Assembly (NCBI GenBank): GCA_961205875.1
Contig: OY540810.1
Span: 20,832,001-20,896,000, forward strand
Direction: 5' to 3'
Source: Sialis fuliginosa
Lineage: Eukaryota > Arthropoda > Insecta > Megaloptera > Sialidae
DNA: 64,000 nucleotides
Part shown: positions 33,330 through 45,308 of the stretch, piece after piece
Layout: each line of letters begins with the position of its first letter
How positions within the stretch are numbered: the first letter of the stretch is position 1
Made by a program: the position numbers and the translations under genes
Notes under the pieces: generated by a model
The model's database searches: none
Told to the model about the DNA's origin: nothing
Seen by the model: the letters and a program-made list of their open reading frames with translations, nothing else

Positions 33330-33743
33330 AACTAGCATGAAGCCAGGGAGGGCTTGTGGGAATGTATTTTGTGTTATGGACCAAACCTGGGGGGTGTGTG
33401 ATAAAACTAAATGGTGGGCGCGAGCATATCGAGAAAAAATATTATTAAAAAATTTATTTAATTTACTGAAAGAAAAGCAATAAAATACATTCTGACATAA
33501 TACAAAATGAAATACACGTTTAGATTTACAACTTATAAATAGGATTGTATCAATACTGCACAATGTATTTAATAATTAACTTAGAAATATTAATTAAAAA
33601 CAAGTCTTGCAGAGGAAAATTTTTCGAAAGAATGTTTTATTAGATATTCATTTCAGTGAAAATTATTGTATGAAGTGGGGGGGGGGGGGTGAGAATTGTG
33701 ATTGAAAATTGGGTCGCAAATACTAAAAGGTTGAGAAACGCTG
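33330..33743 (-). mobile_element. hAT-like element, right end
   Basis: The right boundary, read on the minus strand, is CAGCGTTTCTCAACCTTTTA followed by GTATTTGCGACCCAATTTTC, nearly identical to 871-910. A 13-G run lies at 33677-33689. The left limit is a guess; CCAGGGAGGGCTTGTGGGAA near 33343 and CCAAACCTGGGGGGTGTG may be internal. The frame on the minus strand across it has no recognisable transposase motif. Confidence 0.45.
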
Positions 33744-34014
33744 GTTTAATCTAAATAGAACATAAAATTGAATTATTACTATAAAATTTGTAAGATATTA
33801 AATGAATATTTGATACTCCATATCTTTGATATCTCCAGAAGTAATAGTGAGGAAAATTGTGAATTTTTATATAAAAAATATTTTTTCCATTACTTTTATT
33901 AAATAACTAAAGGCATTTTGAAAAATGATGAACCTTATTAATAGTACTTTACTTCAACTATTGATTTTAAGATTAATATCATATACATAGTTATTTTTAC
34001 TAATAATAATATAT

Positions 34015-34110
34015 TTATGGTCTCGTCTCGTAAAAATATTAGTCTCTCTCATTTTTGTCTCAAAACGAGATCAAACCTGAAACGTGTCCGAAGAAAGTCT
34101 TGTCTTATAT
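34015..34110. repeat. GTCTCG-rich dispersed repeat
   Basis: TGGTCTCGTCTCGTAAAAAT, TAGTCTCTCTC and AAAACGAGATCAAACC belong to the same diffuse family as 41295-41590 and others. Confidence 0.5.
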
Positions 34111-34229
34111 ATATTAATAAAATAATTAATATTTAATTTATAACTCGGGTTGAAAAAAAACTCTTCTTTACGAGAATGATTTCCAAGAAACTTGGTAGGT
34201 ATAATAAATGAATAAATGATAATCATGGT

Positions 34230-34540
34230 TTGATTAGGCCGTCCGATATAGCGAGGTTGCTAAACTCCGGCACTGTTTGCGACATCACCACAGCTATTAG
34301 TAGTGAAATTAGGCGTCACCTGTGTCTACACGGGCCGTGTTTGCTGGCACGTCAAAGGGATGAGAGGTAAATTTTAATCAAATGGAACTCCCAGACCGCA
34401 CCGCTCTGTATTGAAGATCGGCGTGCATATACAATTAATTAAATCAACAAGTAAGCGGCGGCGTATTGGAATGTTAATATTGCGGATACAACGCCTGGTT
34501 AGTGCGATATCATGCTGCGGTTAGACTAAGACATGAATTG
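34230..34540. promoter_or_regulatory. G+C-richer single-copy patch
   Basis: AGGCCGTCCGATATAGCGAG, ACACGGGCCGTGTTTGCTGG (with the palindrome ACACGGGCCGTGT), AAGTAAGCGGCGGCGTATTG and TACAACGCCTGGTTAG lie in about 300 bp, with AATTAATTAAA words between them. No repeat partner and no good frame. Among the stronger candidates here for conserved regulatory DNA. Confidence 0.3.
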
Positions 34541-34564
34541 TAAATACTTGTGTGTTAATATTTA

Positions 34565-34780
34565 ATGCGTTATGCTTCGGTAAATACTCACCGATGCTGT
34601 GTCAATTTCGTTTCGTGCAGACGTATACAGATTCTATTAAACAATCGATTTCTGTTTACTTGTAATCGACTTACTATCCAATATTTATTGGCAGAGTTGG
34701 GGCAAAATGAACGAAACAAACTTTACGGAGAAATAATTAATCAATACATCAACACCAAGACAATAAATTATAATAAGTAG
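34565..34780 (+). CDS. 71-codon ATG frame next to a G+C-rich patch, doubtful
   Basis: The frame starts with ATG and encodes a basic peptide with four cysteines in its first half and an N/Y/I-rich end. No domain or membrane segment. Position just downstream of 34230-34540 is the only support. Chance is likely. Confidence 0.12.
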   Translation: MRYASVNTHRCCVNFVSCRRIQILLNNRFLFTCNRLTIQYLLAELGQNERNKLYGEIINQYINTKTINYNK

Positions 34781-35059
34781 GTATGAGAGTATCCATTAAT
34801 AGTGGAAGGGTGATCAATTTTATTAAAATTCATGAAATTAAATTTCTATTGTTGTCACAATACATTTTATTACTATTATGTCATAATACACTACTAAATA
34901 AAAAAAATGAATATTTTGTATAAACCTTTTAACAATTTTTCAAATAATAAAGTTAATTATTTACTAACATTTTATATCCCCGGGTGCTTCGTTTTAATAA
35001 ATAAATAAAAACTTCCTACACATCACTTCATTCAAAGAAAAACTAACATCAATGGTAAT

Positions 35060-35205
35060 TTCTCGGAAACGGGGACGAGTTGACACCCAAGTCTAGCGGG
35101 GATTAATTAGTACCTGTCGCAACTATAACCACGCGGAGTCTTTACCTGCAACTTGATGGAGCTCTATGACCGTCCCCTTGTGAGACTAACGTGAAAATCT
35201 ACAAA
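35060..35205. promoter_or_regulatory. G+C-richer single-copy patch
   Basis: CTCGGAAACGGGGACGAGTT, AAGTCTAGCGGGGATTAATT, CCACGCGGAGTC and ATGACCGTCCCCTTGTG lie close together, with no open frame and no repeat partner. Confidence 0.25.
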
Positions 35206-36020
35206 AATCAAACTTTTACTTATAAAGGTATAATATGTACTAAGTATATTATAATGTATGTATTACTATGTATATCTATTATAAATTAGGAGTACCTCAA
35301 TTATACCCACATTATATTTTTATGTATGCTATAGTTAATAAATGTATACATGTGCGGTAACAGTTTTATGCTAAACATTATGATGTTTTATGTGCCGTCG
35401 TTATAATTATTGTAATAAGATATAAAAGGTGACTCCAGCTAGAGAATAATTGTTATAATTCTACTTTGTTGGTGGTTAGGTACATTTTAATGTAGATATA
35501 ATGTCTTAATCTCCCCCGGTACAGCTAATGAAATAATTTTTATTCAAATATTCTTTCATTATTAAAACTCTTTATGGAGTCTATGTCTCTTTGTCTAATA
35601 TCTCCTTGTGCTATGTAACATAAAAGAGAGAACACCAAAAATAAAGTTACTTCGATGTAAAGATTTCCCAGGGGAAATCATCTACCAGATTTTAGATAGT
35701 CTTCAATGGAATAATTTTAAGGAAAGATTGTCATACATTTTAATTGTGAATAAGAATAGTTGAAATGAGTAGACTTTACTCGTAGACGTGCAAAAACTTT
35801 ATTAAATATATTTTTTTACTTTATACTTTTTTATTATAATTTATGCTCTAACTTGCGGTAATTTAATTGTATAAACGAATAAAACAAATTAAAGTTTTCA
35901 TGTAACAATTCTTGACTATGTTGCGTGGAAAATATACATGTATAAATAAAAGAAATATTATTTTATATTATATTAAAAATATTAACTTTTTTATCAACTC
36001 AAAAAAAAAAACACATCGCA
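35206..36020. other. AT-rich spacer
   Basis: No supported feature. Confidence 0.5.
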
Positions 36021-36369
36021 CATTTCTTATGGGAACTGGCTTTCAGTGAAAATCACTAAATTTTATGATATGTTGTAGTTTATGTGATGCTAATCAAAAG
36101 TTCTCACAACTTTTTTTAGTGAGTGGCACTGTTTATTTTCTTCGTTTGCAATAATAAATACATTAAAATAAATTACAAGATATTTAAAAAATTTGTAATA
36201 CAGCTATCATAATTTATATAATAGTTGGCTGTGCATGCGCGCTGTTTATTTACCATTTCCTTAAGAATTTTTATCGCCGTGAGAGCTTTTGATCAGCATC
36301 ACATACTTAAGTACAACATATCAAAAAATATGCGATTTTCACCGAAAGCCAGATCCCATAAGAAACGTT
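36021..36369. mobile_element. 349-bp inverted-repeat element
   Basis: CATTTCTTATGGGAACTGGC at the left pairs with the complement of the right end (AACGTTTCTTATGGGATCTG). The match continues through TTTCAGTGAAAATC, GATATGTTGTA, TATGTGATGCT and ATCAAAAGTTCTCAC for about 90 bp. The centre is AT-rich and noncoding. Confidence 0.85.
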
Positions 36370-36799
36370 TATAATTATTTATTTCTGAATGGATATTTTT
36401 TTCATATTCTTTAGAATGTCATTAAAAAATCTTAAAAATTTCCCCCTACTCCCCTCTGGTGTTTTTTTTTTGTTATTTTTTCAAAATATCTCAATAACAA
36501 TGGACGCTACATAAAAATTTTATAGAATAATTTTTATAGAGCATTTTCTATAGTCTGTAGTAAAATATTTTCCTACGCAGATATGTCTTCCTTTGCATAA
36601 TTTTTTAAAGTAGATTTGTATTTTTTTATTTTGTAAGATATGTTAGTTTTTTAAAATTATGTTGGTTAATATACCAATAATATTAATTAAGTTTTAAAGA
36701 AGACATAAAAAAATGAACATTATAATGAAAAATTAAAGTCTACTTGATGTAGTAGGAATTGAAATTCTGAATACTTTGAAAGTATTTTTTAATTTAGTT
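36370..36799. other. AT-rich spacer
   Basis: Contains 'TCCCCCTACTCCCCTCTGG' near 36440. No boundary or frame. Confidence 0.4.
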
Positions 36800-36865
36800 C
36801 TTTGATAATTAACTCCTTTTCTTGAATTTAGCACGATGAAATACCACATGACAGTTGTTTTTTTT
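36800..36865 (+). repeat. dispersed repeat E, copy 2
   Basis: Matches 8403-8475: GATAATTAACT, GAATTTAGCACGATGAA and GACAGTTGTTTT. Confidence 0.5.
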
Positions 36866-37618
36866 TATTATTTATCGTACAAAGTGTACTAAGAATATAA
36901 TTATTAATATCAACAAAAATATCCTTCCATGCATCATTATTCATCATACATTGTAATACCAACATAATTAGTATATTAATATCAATAAAACTTGCTTATC
37001 AAGTACGGCCAAGAAAAAAAATACACGCTTTTCATGTATTATACTTTATAATTAAATAAATTATGTAAATCAATCATTTTACGCTTTCTTCTAAACAAAT
37101 TCAAAATCAATTAATTATATGTACCGTGATCTAGATTCTTAATCTATTATAAATGCATTTATTTTAAAAATGTAACCGCGCTTTTTTCCACATGTTATAA
37201 TAAGAATATTAATAACATTTATGATTGGTCGTTACAATTACGTATTAAAGAAGAGATGACGTTAACAAATCACGTGTCTAAATAAAAATGCATTTATTAT
37301 TTCAATGCAACTTGGTTATTTCTGTATATGCGATGGCAGATTGATTGATACGTTGCTCTATAATTACTTAATTTCATTATCCATTAAATGTTTCAAACAA
37401 GATTTACAGTGGCGCAACGAAAGATACATATAATGTGCATTTCAAGATAATGGACAAATAATTGCAGTTAATTAAAGGGTCGTAGGTCAGTGATTCCGAA
37501 ATTTAATTCGAAAATGGGTTTTCAAAAACTACGGTAGCCATGTTTTTATTTTACGGATACATGGTTGGACTTCTAGAAAATGTTGCGTGATATATCTCAA
37601 ATATTAAAGATTTCCTTT
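36866..37618. other. AT-rich spacer with homeodomain-like words
   Basis: 37220-37400 contains GATTGGTCGTTACAATTACG, AAATCACGTGTC (an E-box), GATTGATTGATACG and CTATAATTACTTAATTTCAT. This could be regulatory; it has no frame or repeat. Confidence 0.3.
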
Positions 37619-37882
37619 GTCCTGTATTATAAAGGACCTCACAAATTTGCTAGCTTGCAAGCACTCTCAAATGAGGTATCAATCTTATATGACAGTTTTT
37701 TTGGAGTTTATTGAAGACTTTGACATGTTTCGCTCACGCGTTGTAGGTAAACACCAACGGTATTAAAACAGTGGTGATATTATGAATTTTTTTTTTATAC
37801 GGTCAAAGTCGCCAACTGTGTTACAATTAGTTTTTTTTCGTACCTGCTCTAAATTGTATAGCAAATCCATAGATACTATACT
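37619..37882 (-). mobile_element. miniature element G, truncated copy
   Basis: Starts TGTCCTGTATTATAAAGGAC, then CTCTCAAATGAGGTATCAAT, then GTGGTGATATTATGAA and GCCAACTGTGTTACAATTAG, the internal part being inverted relative to 15943-16274. The match ends at ATCCATAGATACTATAC near 37882. The other terminus is absent. Confidence 0.75.
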
Positions 37883-37883
37883 T

Positions 37884-37900
37884 ACTCTATTTCATTTAAG
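37884..37900 (+). mobile_element. 17-bp arm fragment of the hairpin element
   Basis: ACTCTATTTCATTTAAG is identical to the start of the element at 32813-32927. It follows the truncated element G directly. Confidence 0.5.
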
Positions 37901-38472
37901 TTTTTTTTTTATACATTCATATAATATATTTATTTAAATTAATAGTTAGGTCTGCAAATTCTTCCTGACTGTTTAGTGTGAAAGGAGTCTAAATCGGTTT
38001 TTATTAATGAAAATATCTATGTAAATTATATAGGTACCTATCTGTATAAATATATGATACAACATTTACCAAAGCTTTTTTCGTTATTTGCTCCTGCAAT
38101 TCAGATAAAGTGCATGGACAGAAATTACACAGCGCTGTATGTATATTTATTGTATAATATATATGTATGTATGTAAAATATAAAAAGTATTTTAATTTTA
38201 CAGTGAATAAGATTGCTGTAAAGTTTTATGTCAGCATTTAATGAAATCCTTTTGTAATCCTTGAATGACAAGTAAAAATGTAAATGAAGTTTTTAAAATC
38301 TCCGTGTATATAAAGAGAGAAATATAAGAAAGAGAAAAATGTACCTGCTATATATTTTTCACAATAGAATGTTATAATTTCAACAATAGAGCTGAAATTA
38401 TATTATATTATTTCGAAGAAATTAAATTATTTATTTTATATTGCAAACTTAATAAATATTTTAAATGATTTA
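37901..38472. other. AT-rich spacer
   Basis: No supported feature. Confidence 0.5.
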
Positions 38473-38794
38473 TGTCCGGTATAATAAATAAAGAAGCTTA
38501 CTAAATTTGTTAACTAACAAGCACTTTCAACGGGGTATTAAAACTGTGATCTATCTATGGGTTTGTTTAGAAATTTAAATCAGTGATACTTCAACTTATC
38601 ATAACACAGTTGGTGACTATGATCGTACAAAATAGTATCATCACTGTAATGGTGTTGGTGTTACCGCGTGTGAGAAAAACTTGTCAAAAACTTCGTGATA
38701 CTTCAAGGATGAAAATTATTATATAGGTTTAATACTCCATTTGAAAGTGCTTGTTAGCTAACAAATTTTTTAAGCTCCTTTATAATACCGGACA
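38473..38794. mobile_element. miniature element G, complete copy, 322 bp
   Basis: Begins TGTCCGGTATAATAAATAAA and ends CTTTATAATACCGGACA, with TTTGTTAACTAACAAGCACT and TGCTTGTTAGCTAACAAATT facing each other. The interior matches 15943-16274 (AACACAGTTGGTGACT, GTATCATCACTGT). Confidence 0.85.
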
Positions 38795-41294
38795 TCATCT
38801 GTTCAGGTTTATGTCAATGTTTAAATAAAATTCACTACGTAATACTCATTGTAACAATATTGGTTACCACATGTATATTTTTTTATTTTCAGCGACAGTA
38901 TATATTATCAGGGAACTGAAAACTTTTCATAGCTTAGTGCAATAGTACCCAAGTTACATTTGTTATACATATAATAAAAATTTGCAATGCAAATCGTATA
39001 GTATTCGCTAGTGAAAAAATAAAATTTTAAAATATGATAAGGATCAAACATAAGAATTTATAAGTTGAAAAATAATTAATTATAGGTAGGTATAATATAA
39101 TTATAGGTATATTTTGTAGTATTGTAAACTACTAGATTTAACACAAAACTAAATACATATGTGGGTACATGTTATACCATCAATACCACAAATCATTATT
39201 ATGTATCATCTATGTGTTATAAATTCCATAAACTGAAAATTAAAAATTAATGATACGAAATTTTTAATGAGGTAATTGTACATATGTAGATACAGTATAC
39301 ACATAAATAATTCATGTTAAATATTTACTTTTTGCTACACGAATGAATACGTATTTGAACATTTACATCAAATTAAATGTCATATATCAAATGAATAATA
39401 ATGTCATTTCACATATCTTTTATTTCGTTTAGCTGAAAACAACATCGTTACATGTTAATTAAGATCAAGGCTGATGTATGGCAAATAAAAAAAGGTAATG
39501 TTTTCGTTTGGTCTTGCGAAGTTATTAATTATGTTTAGTAATTTTTCTTTTGTGGGCATTTATATTTTCGAAATGAAACGAATATATTTTATCACCTTCA
39601 TATGTAGGTGGTTTTTTAATGATGAGGGTAGTTATGTATTTTATTATTCAATAAATATAAAAATAAATGAAATTGATGTGACCAGTACATTACTTCTTTC
39701 CTAATACGAATTTCTGCTTAAATGCTGAATAATGTTTGATAAATTCATTAGAATTATTAAATTAAATATAATGCAAAAAAACAACTAGCTGAAAAGTAGC
39801 AACAGATTAAATGACTGTTCAGTTATATAGTGAAATTTACTTTCTTGCCAAATCTTTGAAGAGGTATCAAACTTAAGTAGAAAACAACGGTGAAATATAT
39901 TAATAATATCTTGTATGGTTTAGGGTCACTAATTGTGTTTTGGAAAATTGAAGTAACACGGTTCTAAATTACAAAACATATCTTACAGAATTTGATCAAG
40001 CGTTTGTGGATATATTACCAAGCAGGCAATTTTTTTCTAAAAAGTTTTCGTTCACGGTAACAAATAATACCTATTATCATTTTTCTTTAAAATCAACTTT
40101 TACATTTCATGTTATTTTTTCGTCGAAATATACTAATAACAAAATAATAAGAACTTTGTTGTATAATTCATTGTATCTCTATCATGCACCATTATTGGTA
40201 AAAATATAATATCTTCAAACTAATTCATAGTAAAGGAGTAAGAAATTACAATGTGTTACTGTGAACAAAAAAAATTATAAAAAATTGCCTACTTAGTAAT
40301 ATACTCATTTTGTTCAGAATCATAACTTTTAGGTTAGGATAACTCAAGAACTTAAGCAAATTGGGCTATTTGGGGGACTGATTCTTTTTCAGTAAACCTC
40401 GTCTACTCAAGTCTCGGTAGCAAAACAAAAATATTTTTTGTGACCCAGTGTAAAAAAATCATTGGCCATTAGAAATAATCATAGAGATTGAATATTATAG
40501 AAGTAATAACTCAATGTTAAAAACCTGTCCCGCGAGATAACAAGGGAAAGGTACTACAATCTCTTTATCTAACGAGCTCTGATAGCATGAACCGACAGGT
40601 TATAACTTTCTGTACTAAAAAAACATTTTTAGATTGGAGAATAGTACCTAAATCTATTTTTTCTCTCATCCTGTGCTCGGCTATTGGAGTTATCACTCCA
40701 GTAATATTCTATCTCTATGGAAACAATATAAATTTAAATACAAATAATTATATAGATTACAATAAACATAAGAACAATGCGATTATCTAGATACTTTTTC
40801 TTGCCAATATAAAACTGCAAAGATTGTGTTTGCATTAGAGAATGAAACAAAATTAAAAATTCAGCTTTTTTTAAATTACATTAAAAAGTATTATACATTT
40901 AAATACAACGCGATATCAAACTCTCTGTTAAATTTCTCTGTTTTACTTTCGCCGCGTTCTTCTTAACTGATTGCCCGCCCGTCTCACAAATGACAATTAA
41001 AAATCTCATCTCCTTTGTCAACTTTGCAGTCTTAAGTTTACTTTAATGTAACTTCAAAAGATGCCCTTCCTCTTAATTGCAAAAACTTTTTAATCTCGAA
41101 AGCTCTGTAATGATTTCTCTTGTTTCGTTACGATTATGATTTTTATTTTAATCTCAGAGATTTAAATTACTATATGGGATGATTATATTAGCTTTTAAAT
41201 ATTAAAAAATATATAATTAACAACAGGATTGTATTTAAAAGTTTCTTTTATTTAAGATTTCCAGAAATCTTCTTAAAGTTTATTACTAATATAT
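38795..41294. other. AT-rich spacer
   Basis: About 2.5 kb with no gene or repeat boundary I can support. 40530-40700 is slightly less AT-rich (CCTGTCCCGCGAGATAAC, ATCCTGTGCTCGGC) and holds a 67-codon ATG frame with no recognisable features. Confidence 0.45.
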
Positions 41295-41590
41295 ATTTGT
41301 CAACACACGAGACGAGACGAGATAAGAGTCAGGTAAATCTTGTCTCGGTCTCGAATTATACAAATGGTTGTTTCTCGTCTTGTGAAAATTTAAATCATCC
41401 GTCTCGGTCTCACGTGATTTTTTTTATAAAAAATTATCTTTCGATTAAGTGTATTCATCTGTAGTAAACAAAAAAATTCAAAATATCTTTCAAATAATAT
41501 ATTTTAACTGATTATTGATAGTCTTTGAAATTCGAGACTCACGACGAGACATATAAATTATGTTAATACCTCCTTAGTCTCGTCTCGTCC
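41295..41590. repeat. GTCTCG-rich element with inverted ends
   Basis: The left side has ACACGAGACGAGACGAGATA, the right side TTAGTCTCGTCTCGTCC; between them lie TTGTCTCGGTCTCG and CGTCTCGGTCTCACG. The two sides are opposite in orientation, so the whole could pair. This is the fullest member of the family in the window. Confidence 0.6.
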
Positions 41591-42049
41591 GTATTTTTTG
41601 TCTGAAATTCTTAAATTAAAATGTATCGAATATTCTTTTTCTAATTACTCCCAAAATTATTTTTTATATTTTATGGTGTCGTACAAATGTATTCAGTGTA
41701 TAAATAAGAATATTTGTATGTTACAAATATATACAAATGTATATTCTATTTTTTCATAAAATGCATATGTGCATATAAGTAATACAATATATATTTTGTC
41801 CTTTTTTATTTGCTCACATTGAAAATATAAATGTAAACAATAGTAAGTTATGTAAAGAGTAGAAAGAGGTATTTAATTACCAAGAATAATTACAGTGTGT
41901 ATTTAAAAAACAATTACACTTTTTGTAATTAACAAAAACAAGAGCTTTCAACAAATGAAAAGAAATTAACCTCTTTTTTCAAAACAAAAAAACAGGCAAC
42001 ATCACTTATTACAATGTTGTTTTAAAAAGGGGGTACATAAATCTGAAAT
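41591..42049. other. AT-rich spacer
   Basis: No supported feature. Confidence 0.5.
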
Positions 42050-42310
42050 TCAAATTTGCCGCGCGCATACTGTTTACCGAGCAGGCGTTGGCCGGTGCAT
42101 TCAAGACAAATGAGCGGGGATCAGTCTACGTCACAGCCGCCTACAGACCAAACAGCCAACTTCATTATTCAAATGGTGCAGAGCGTTGTCCACTAACACT
42201 AATTAAATAGGAAGAAGAAGAATAATGCAGTGGGGCCAGCATATACACAAACGCAGTCATTTACAGCTGATTGACGGCGAATGCGGGTGGCCACTGAATA
42301 ATTTACTCCA
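42050..42310. promoter_or_regulatory. G+C-richer single-copy patch
   Basis: TTTGCCGCGCGCATACTGTT, CAGGCGTTGGCCGGTGCATT and CTACGTCACAGCCGCC (with a CRE half-site) lie within 120 bp. No frame of note. A possible promoter or enhancer. Confidence 0.3.
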
Positions 42311-42434
42311 AGTAAAATTATACAGATCATGAAGTAGAATATGTACTCAATTTTCTGTAATGTCAGCAACACATTGTATGATAGAATGACTTTAAAATAA
42401 TAAAAATTACTTTTTATTGTAAGTACTAATTTCA

Positions 42435-42495
42435 AGTATTATAAATAATTTTCTCTAGAGCAGAAGCTTAGCTAACGCTATCTGCGAGATCTCAT
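42435..42495 (+). repeat. dispersed repeat J, copy 2
   Basis: Matches 24155-24225: GTATTATAAATAATTTTCTC, TAGAGC and GCTAACGCTATCTGCGA. Confidence 0.55.
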
Positions 42496-42509
42496 GTAGG
42501 AAATTACAA

Positions 42510-42675
42510 AGGGGCCACGGTTGGCCCAGGCTTGCGCCAACACTCGCCAACACTGGGCCAAGATATAAATGATTACTTTGTTCAAGACTCGACCAAGGCT
42601 TGTCGTACCAAGGCTGGTCCAGAGTTGGCCCAATCTTGTGACCGAAGCTCGGTATTTGAAGGTTGGCTTAGACTG
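42510..42675. repeat. cluster of TTGGCCCA/TGGGCCAA palindromic words
   Basis: GGTTGGCCCAGGCTTGCGCC, GCCAACACTCGCCAACACTG, GGGCCAAG, ACCAAGGCTTGTCGTACCAA, GTCCAGAGTTGGCCCAATC and TTGGCTTAGACTGGGACC occur in about 160 bp, in both orientations. Frames on both strands stay open here only because of composition. Probably part of a transposon whose limits are unclear. Confidence 0.5.
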
Positions 42676-42699
42676 GGACCAATAACGAAAAAACAACAG

Positions 42700-44455
42700 C
42701 TATGCATTTTATGATGTAGGTACACTTAATACCACTATTTCTACTTAACGCGCATTTGTCAATGTCATTCATTTTAACTATACCCTTGATTAGAATTGTC
42801 AGTGGGATGTTATTTATAACGAATGCATCGCAGATAATATCTAATAATAATAACCGGATATATTATATTAAAAATAAAATCCATGCAAATGCAAAACGTG
42901 TAATCATAAATGGAGCCAACCATTCTTTTTTTTTTAAGTTTCTAACAAAAAATTTTCTACGATGTACATTTATAATATAATAACATTCTAATCGAGATCA
43001 GAACAAAAACTATAATGTCGATATTATTATAATATTTTTAACGTAAGAACATTTTATATTAAAACGAAGTCAATTTTCCTTGAAACAATAGCAAAGTGTT
43101 ATTATGTTTTTATAAGAACTGACACACTATTGCAAGAATATTACAAAAAGCTATAAGAAGTGTAAACTTTTAATAATTATGTGGCTGTCTTATAAAAGCA
43201 GTTTTGAATCATATCTTTGCTGCATCGTTATGAGTTTTATGTTGTTTTTAAAATAAAAAAAAATAAAACTGAAGCTGTTGTAAAGATAGCATACACTTTA
43301 CAACATGATAACTTTTAAAGACGATAATGAAAAATCCTCAAGAATCATTTTTGAATACGTTCATTTCTACAAAAGACAAAAGATATTTTTCTATTTGTGT
43401 AACTATGCGGATATTACGATTAATTTTTGAAATTTACATTGTACATAGACTCTAGAATAACTATATTTGATATTAAAATACTGGAATTTATTTGAATGGA
43501 CCATTTTTTATAAGTATTTTATTAGATGAATATGTTGTAGTTAGGTACTTTAGGTCAGTTTTTATATTTTTTAAATAACTTTGACATAATTTATTTTATA
43601 ATAATAATCATCAAGACAATAAATAATAAATACACTAAAAATGAAAGAAAAATATGAATAAATTGTAAGTGCAGGACACTCGCGCTGTGACGTGTAAACA
43701 TCATTGACTTGCGATGTTAATTTATTCACTACTCAGCTCAGCGTGATTGAATGCATTCTATAACATTTATGAGATTTAAAGGAAGTTTTTAAGTTAATTT
43801 TATATGTACCAATATATCCGACACATACAACATTTTTTGTTATTATAGAAAAAAAGGCATACAACACATTTCCCTACCTACTATATTATGAATTTAATTT
43901 CGGTATGGAAAATTTCAATGGGATTTTTCAGAAACAAAATGGGAATAAAAAATATCTGTCAAATTTCAGAATTTGAATTACTCATCCCAAAGTTACAATG
44001 CATATGATAGGTAATAATAATTTATTGTTGTTGTTTCGAATCGATATAATTATAATATATTGTATTGTAAATGGACAACAAAGTAAATCAGATCACTCTT
44101 GGTTATAACCAAATATAGATCTAAAGCATTGTTCATTATAGTTAATAACAAATGTCAATATATATGATTACTGTTTGCCAGTAATTAGTGTTCCTCGGAT
44201 TATGAAAACAAATATATCAAGGTTAACACGCACTTCTCATTTTGTATTGGAAAACACTATTATAGAGGAACCATTTAGAAATCAAATCAATTTTGTAATG
44301 TACACGGATACTTATATTGTATGTTGAAATATTTTTCGAAAGAAAAATGAACGAATTAGTATTTTATTTATTTACTAACTAACTGCCAATAGTTTTTTTC
44401 GGGTTGTTTCATTTTTATTTATAATACATAATTTATAAAATCAAAATACTGTTAC
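42700..44455. other. AT-rich spacer with a small G+C patch at 43665-43750
   Basis: The patch has GGACACTCGCGCTGTGACGT and TCAGCTCAGCGTGATTG. Otherwise nothing supported. Confidence 0.45.
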
Positions 44456-44690
44456 CTTTGGTTGCACAAAGTAAAATTATTTACAATTAGTTAATCAGTT
44501 GTTTTAAAACCATTATTACGTCAATTTTAAAAACAATCACGGTTATGATATATTTTATAAGGTAAAAAATTATCATATTTAGTGAATTTTTAATTTACAA
44601 ATTGAGATTAAGTTTAGAATTAACATTAATCATAGTTTGAAAACAACTGATTAACTAATTGTGGCTAATTTTGCTTTATGCTACCCGAGG
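44456..44690. mobile_element. inverted-repeat element L, copy 1, 235 bp
   Basis: CTTTGGTTGCACAAAGTAAA with TAGTTAATCAGTTGTTTT pairs with the right end (AAAACAACTGATTAACTAAT ... TTTTGCTTTATGCTACCCGAG). The arms are about 60 bp or longer. A second copy is at 62709-62947. Confidence 0.8.
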
Positions 44691-45280
44691 TTAATCTTGA
44701 TAATTTTTTACACCAATTAAGGCTGAATTAGAAAAATCGGAATATCCGTGTATTTTAATTTAAATAGAACAAATTTTACCTGAAAGTATCAAAAATTTAA
44801 CGTTCTAAATAGAAAATTTCTAGCTATACTCTATTCAGGTTTAAGTCGATCAAATGACAACACAAATACTTTTTTATAGTCAGATCAATACATTGCCCAC
44901 CACTAATTGTCTTTTGTTTAGAACACAGTGGAACTGTGATTTTTTATAATGGTCCTCGTTTCTCAAATATTATATTAATATTATGGAAGACATTCCATAT
45001 TCCCCTATCTTTAGAAATATTATGTACCTAAATGAAAGGTTAGTTCATTTAAAATTGATTGTTTCATTTCACAACTTATAAATTTCATTGTTTATTTTTC
45101 AAATTAATGCCAGTTTCATAGTTTGGATGGATTTTGTTAAATTATGATCCACTGTGCAATTTTATGCAGAATACTTCACATTAGAAAAAATAAGCTGTTG
45201 GCATGTTTAACAATCCGCAAATCAGTACCATTATAAACGTGAATATAGTGTAGTAAAAATATTAACAAATAACAAACATT
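44691..45280. other. AT-rich spacer
   Basis: No supported feature. Confidence 0.5.
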
Positions 45281-45308
45281 GCAGATATTCTGCATGCACC
45301 TTAATGTC

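Noticed and set aside
33258-33563. 101-codon minus-strand frame in the hAT-like region
   Set aside because: No ATG start is needed to explain it, no transposase motif is visible, and it overlaps noncoding element sequence.
42478-42714. Opposed frames at 42478-42696 and 42532-42714
   Set aside because: Both are produced by the TTGGCCCA palindromic cluster.
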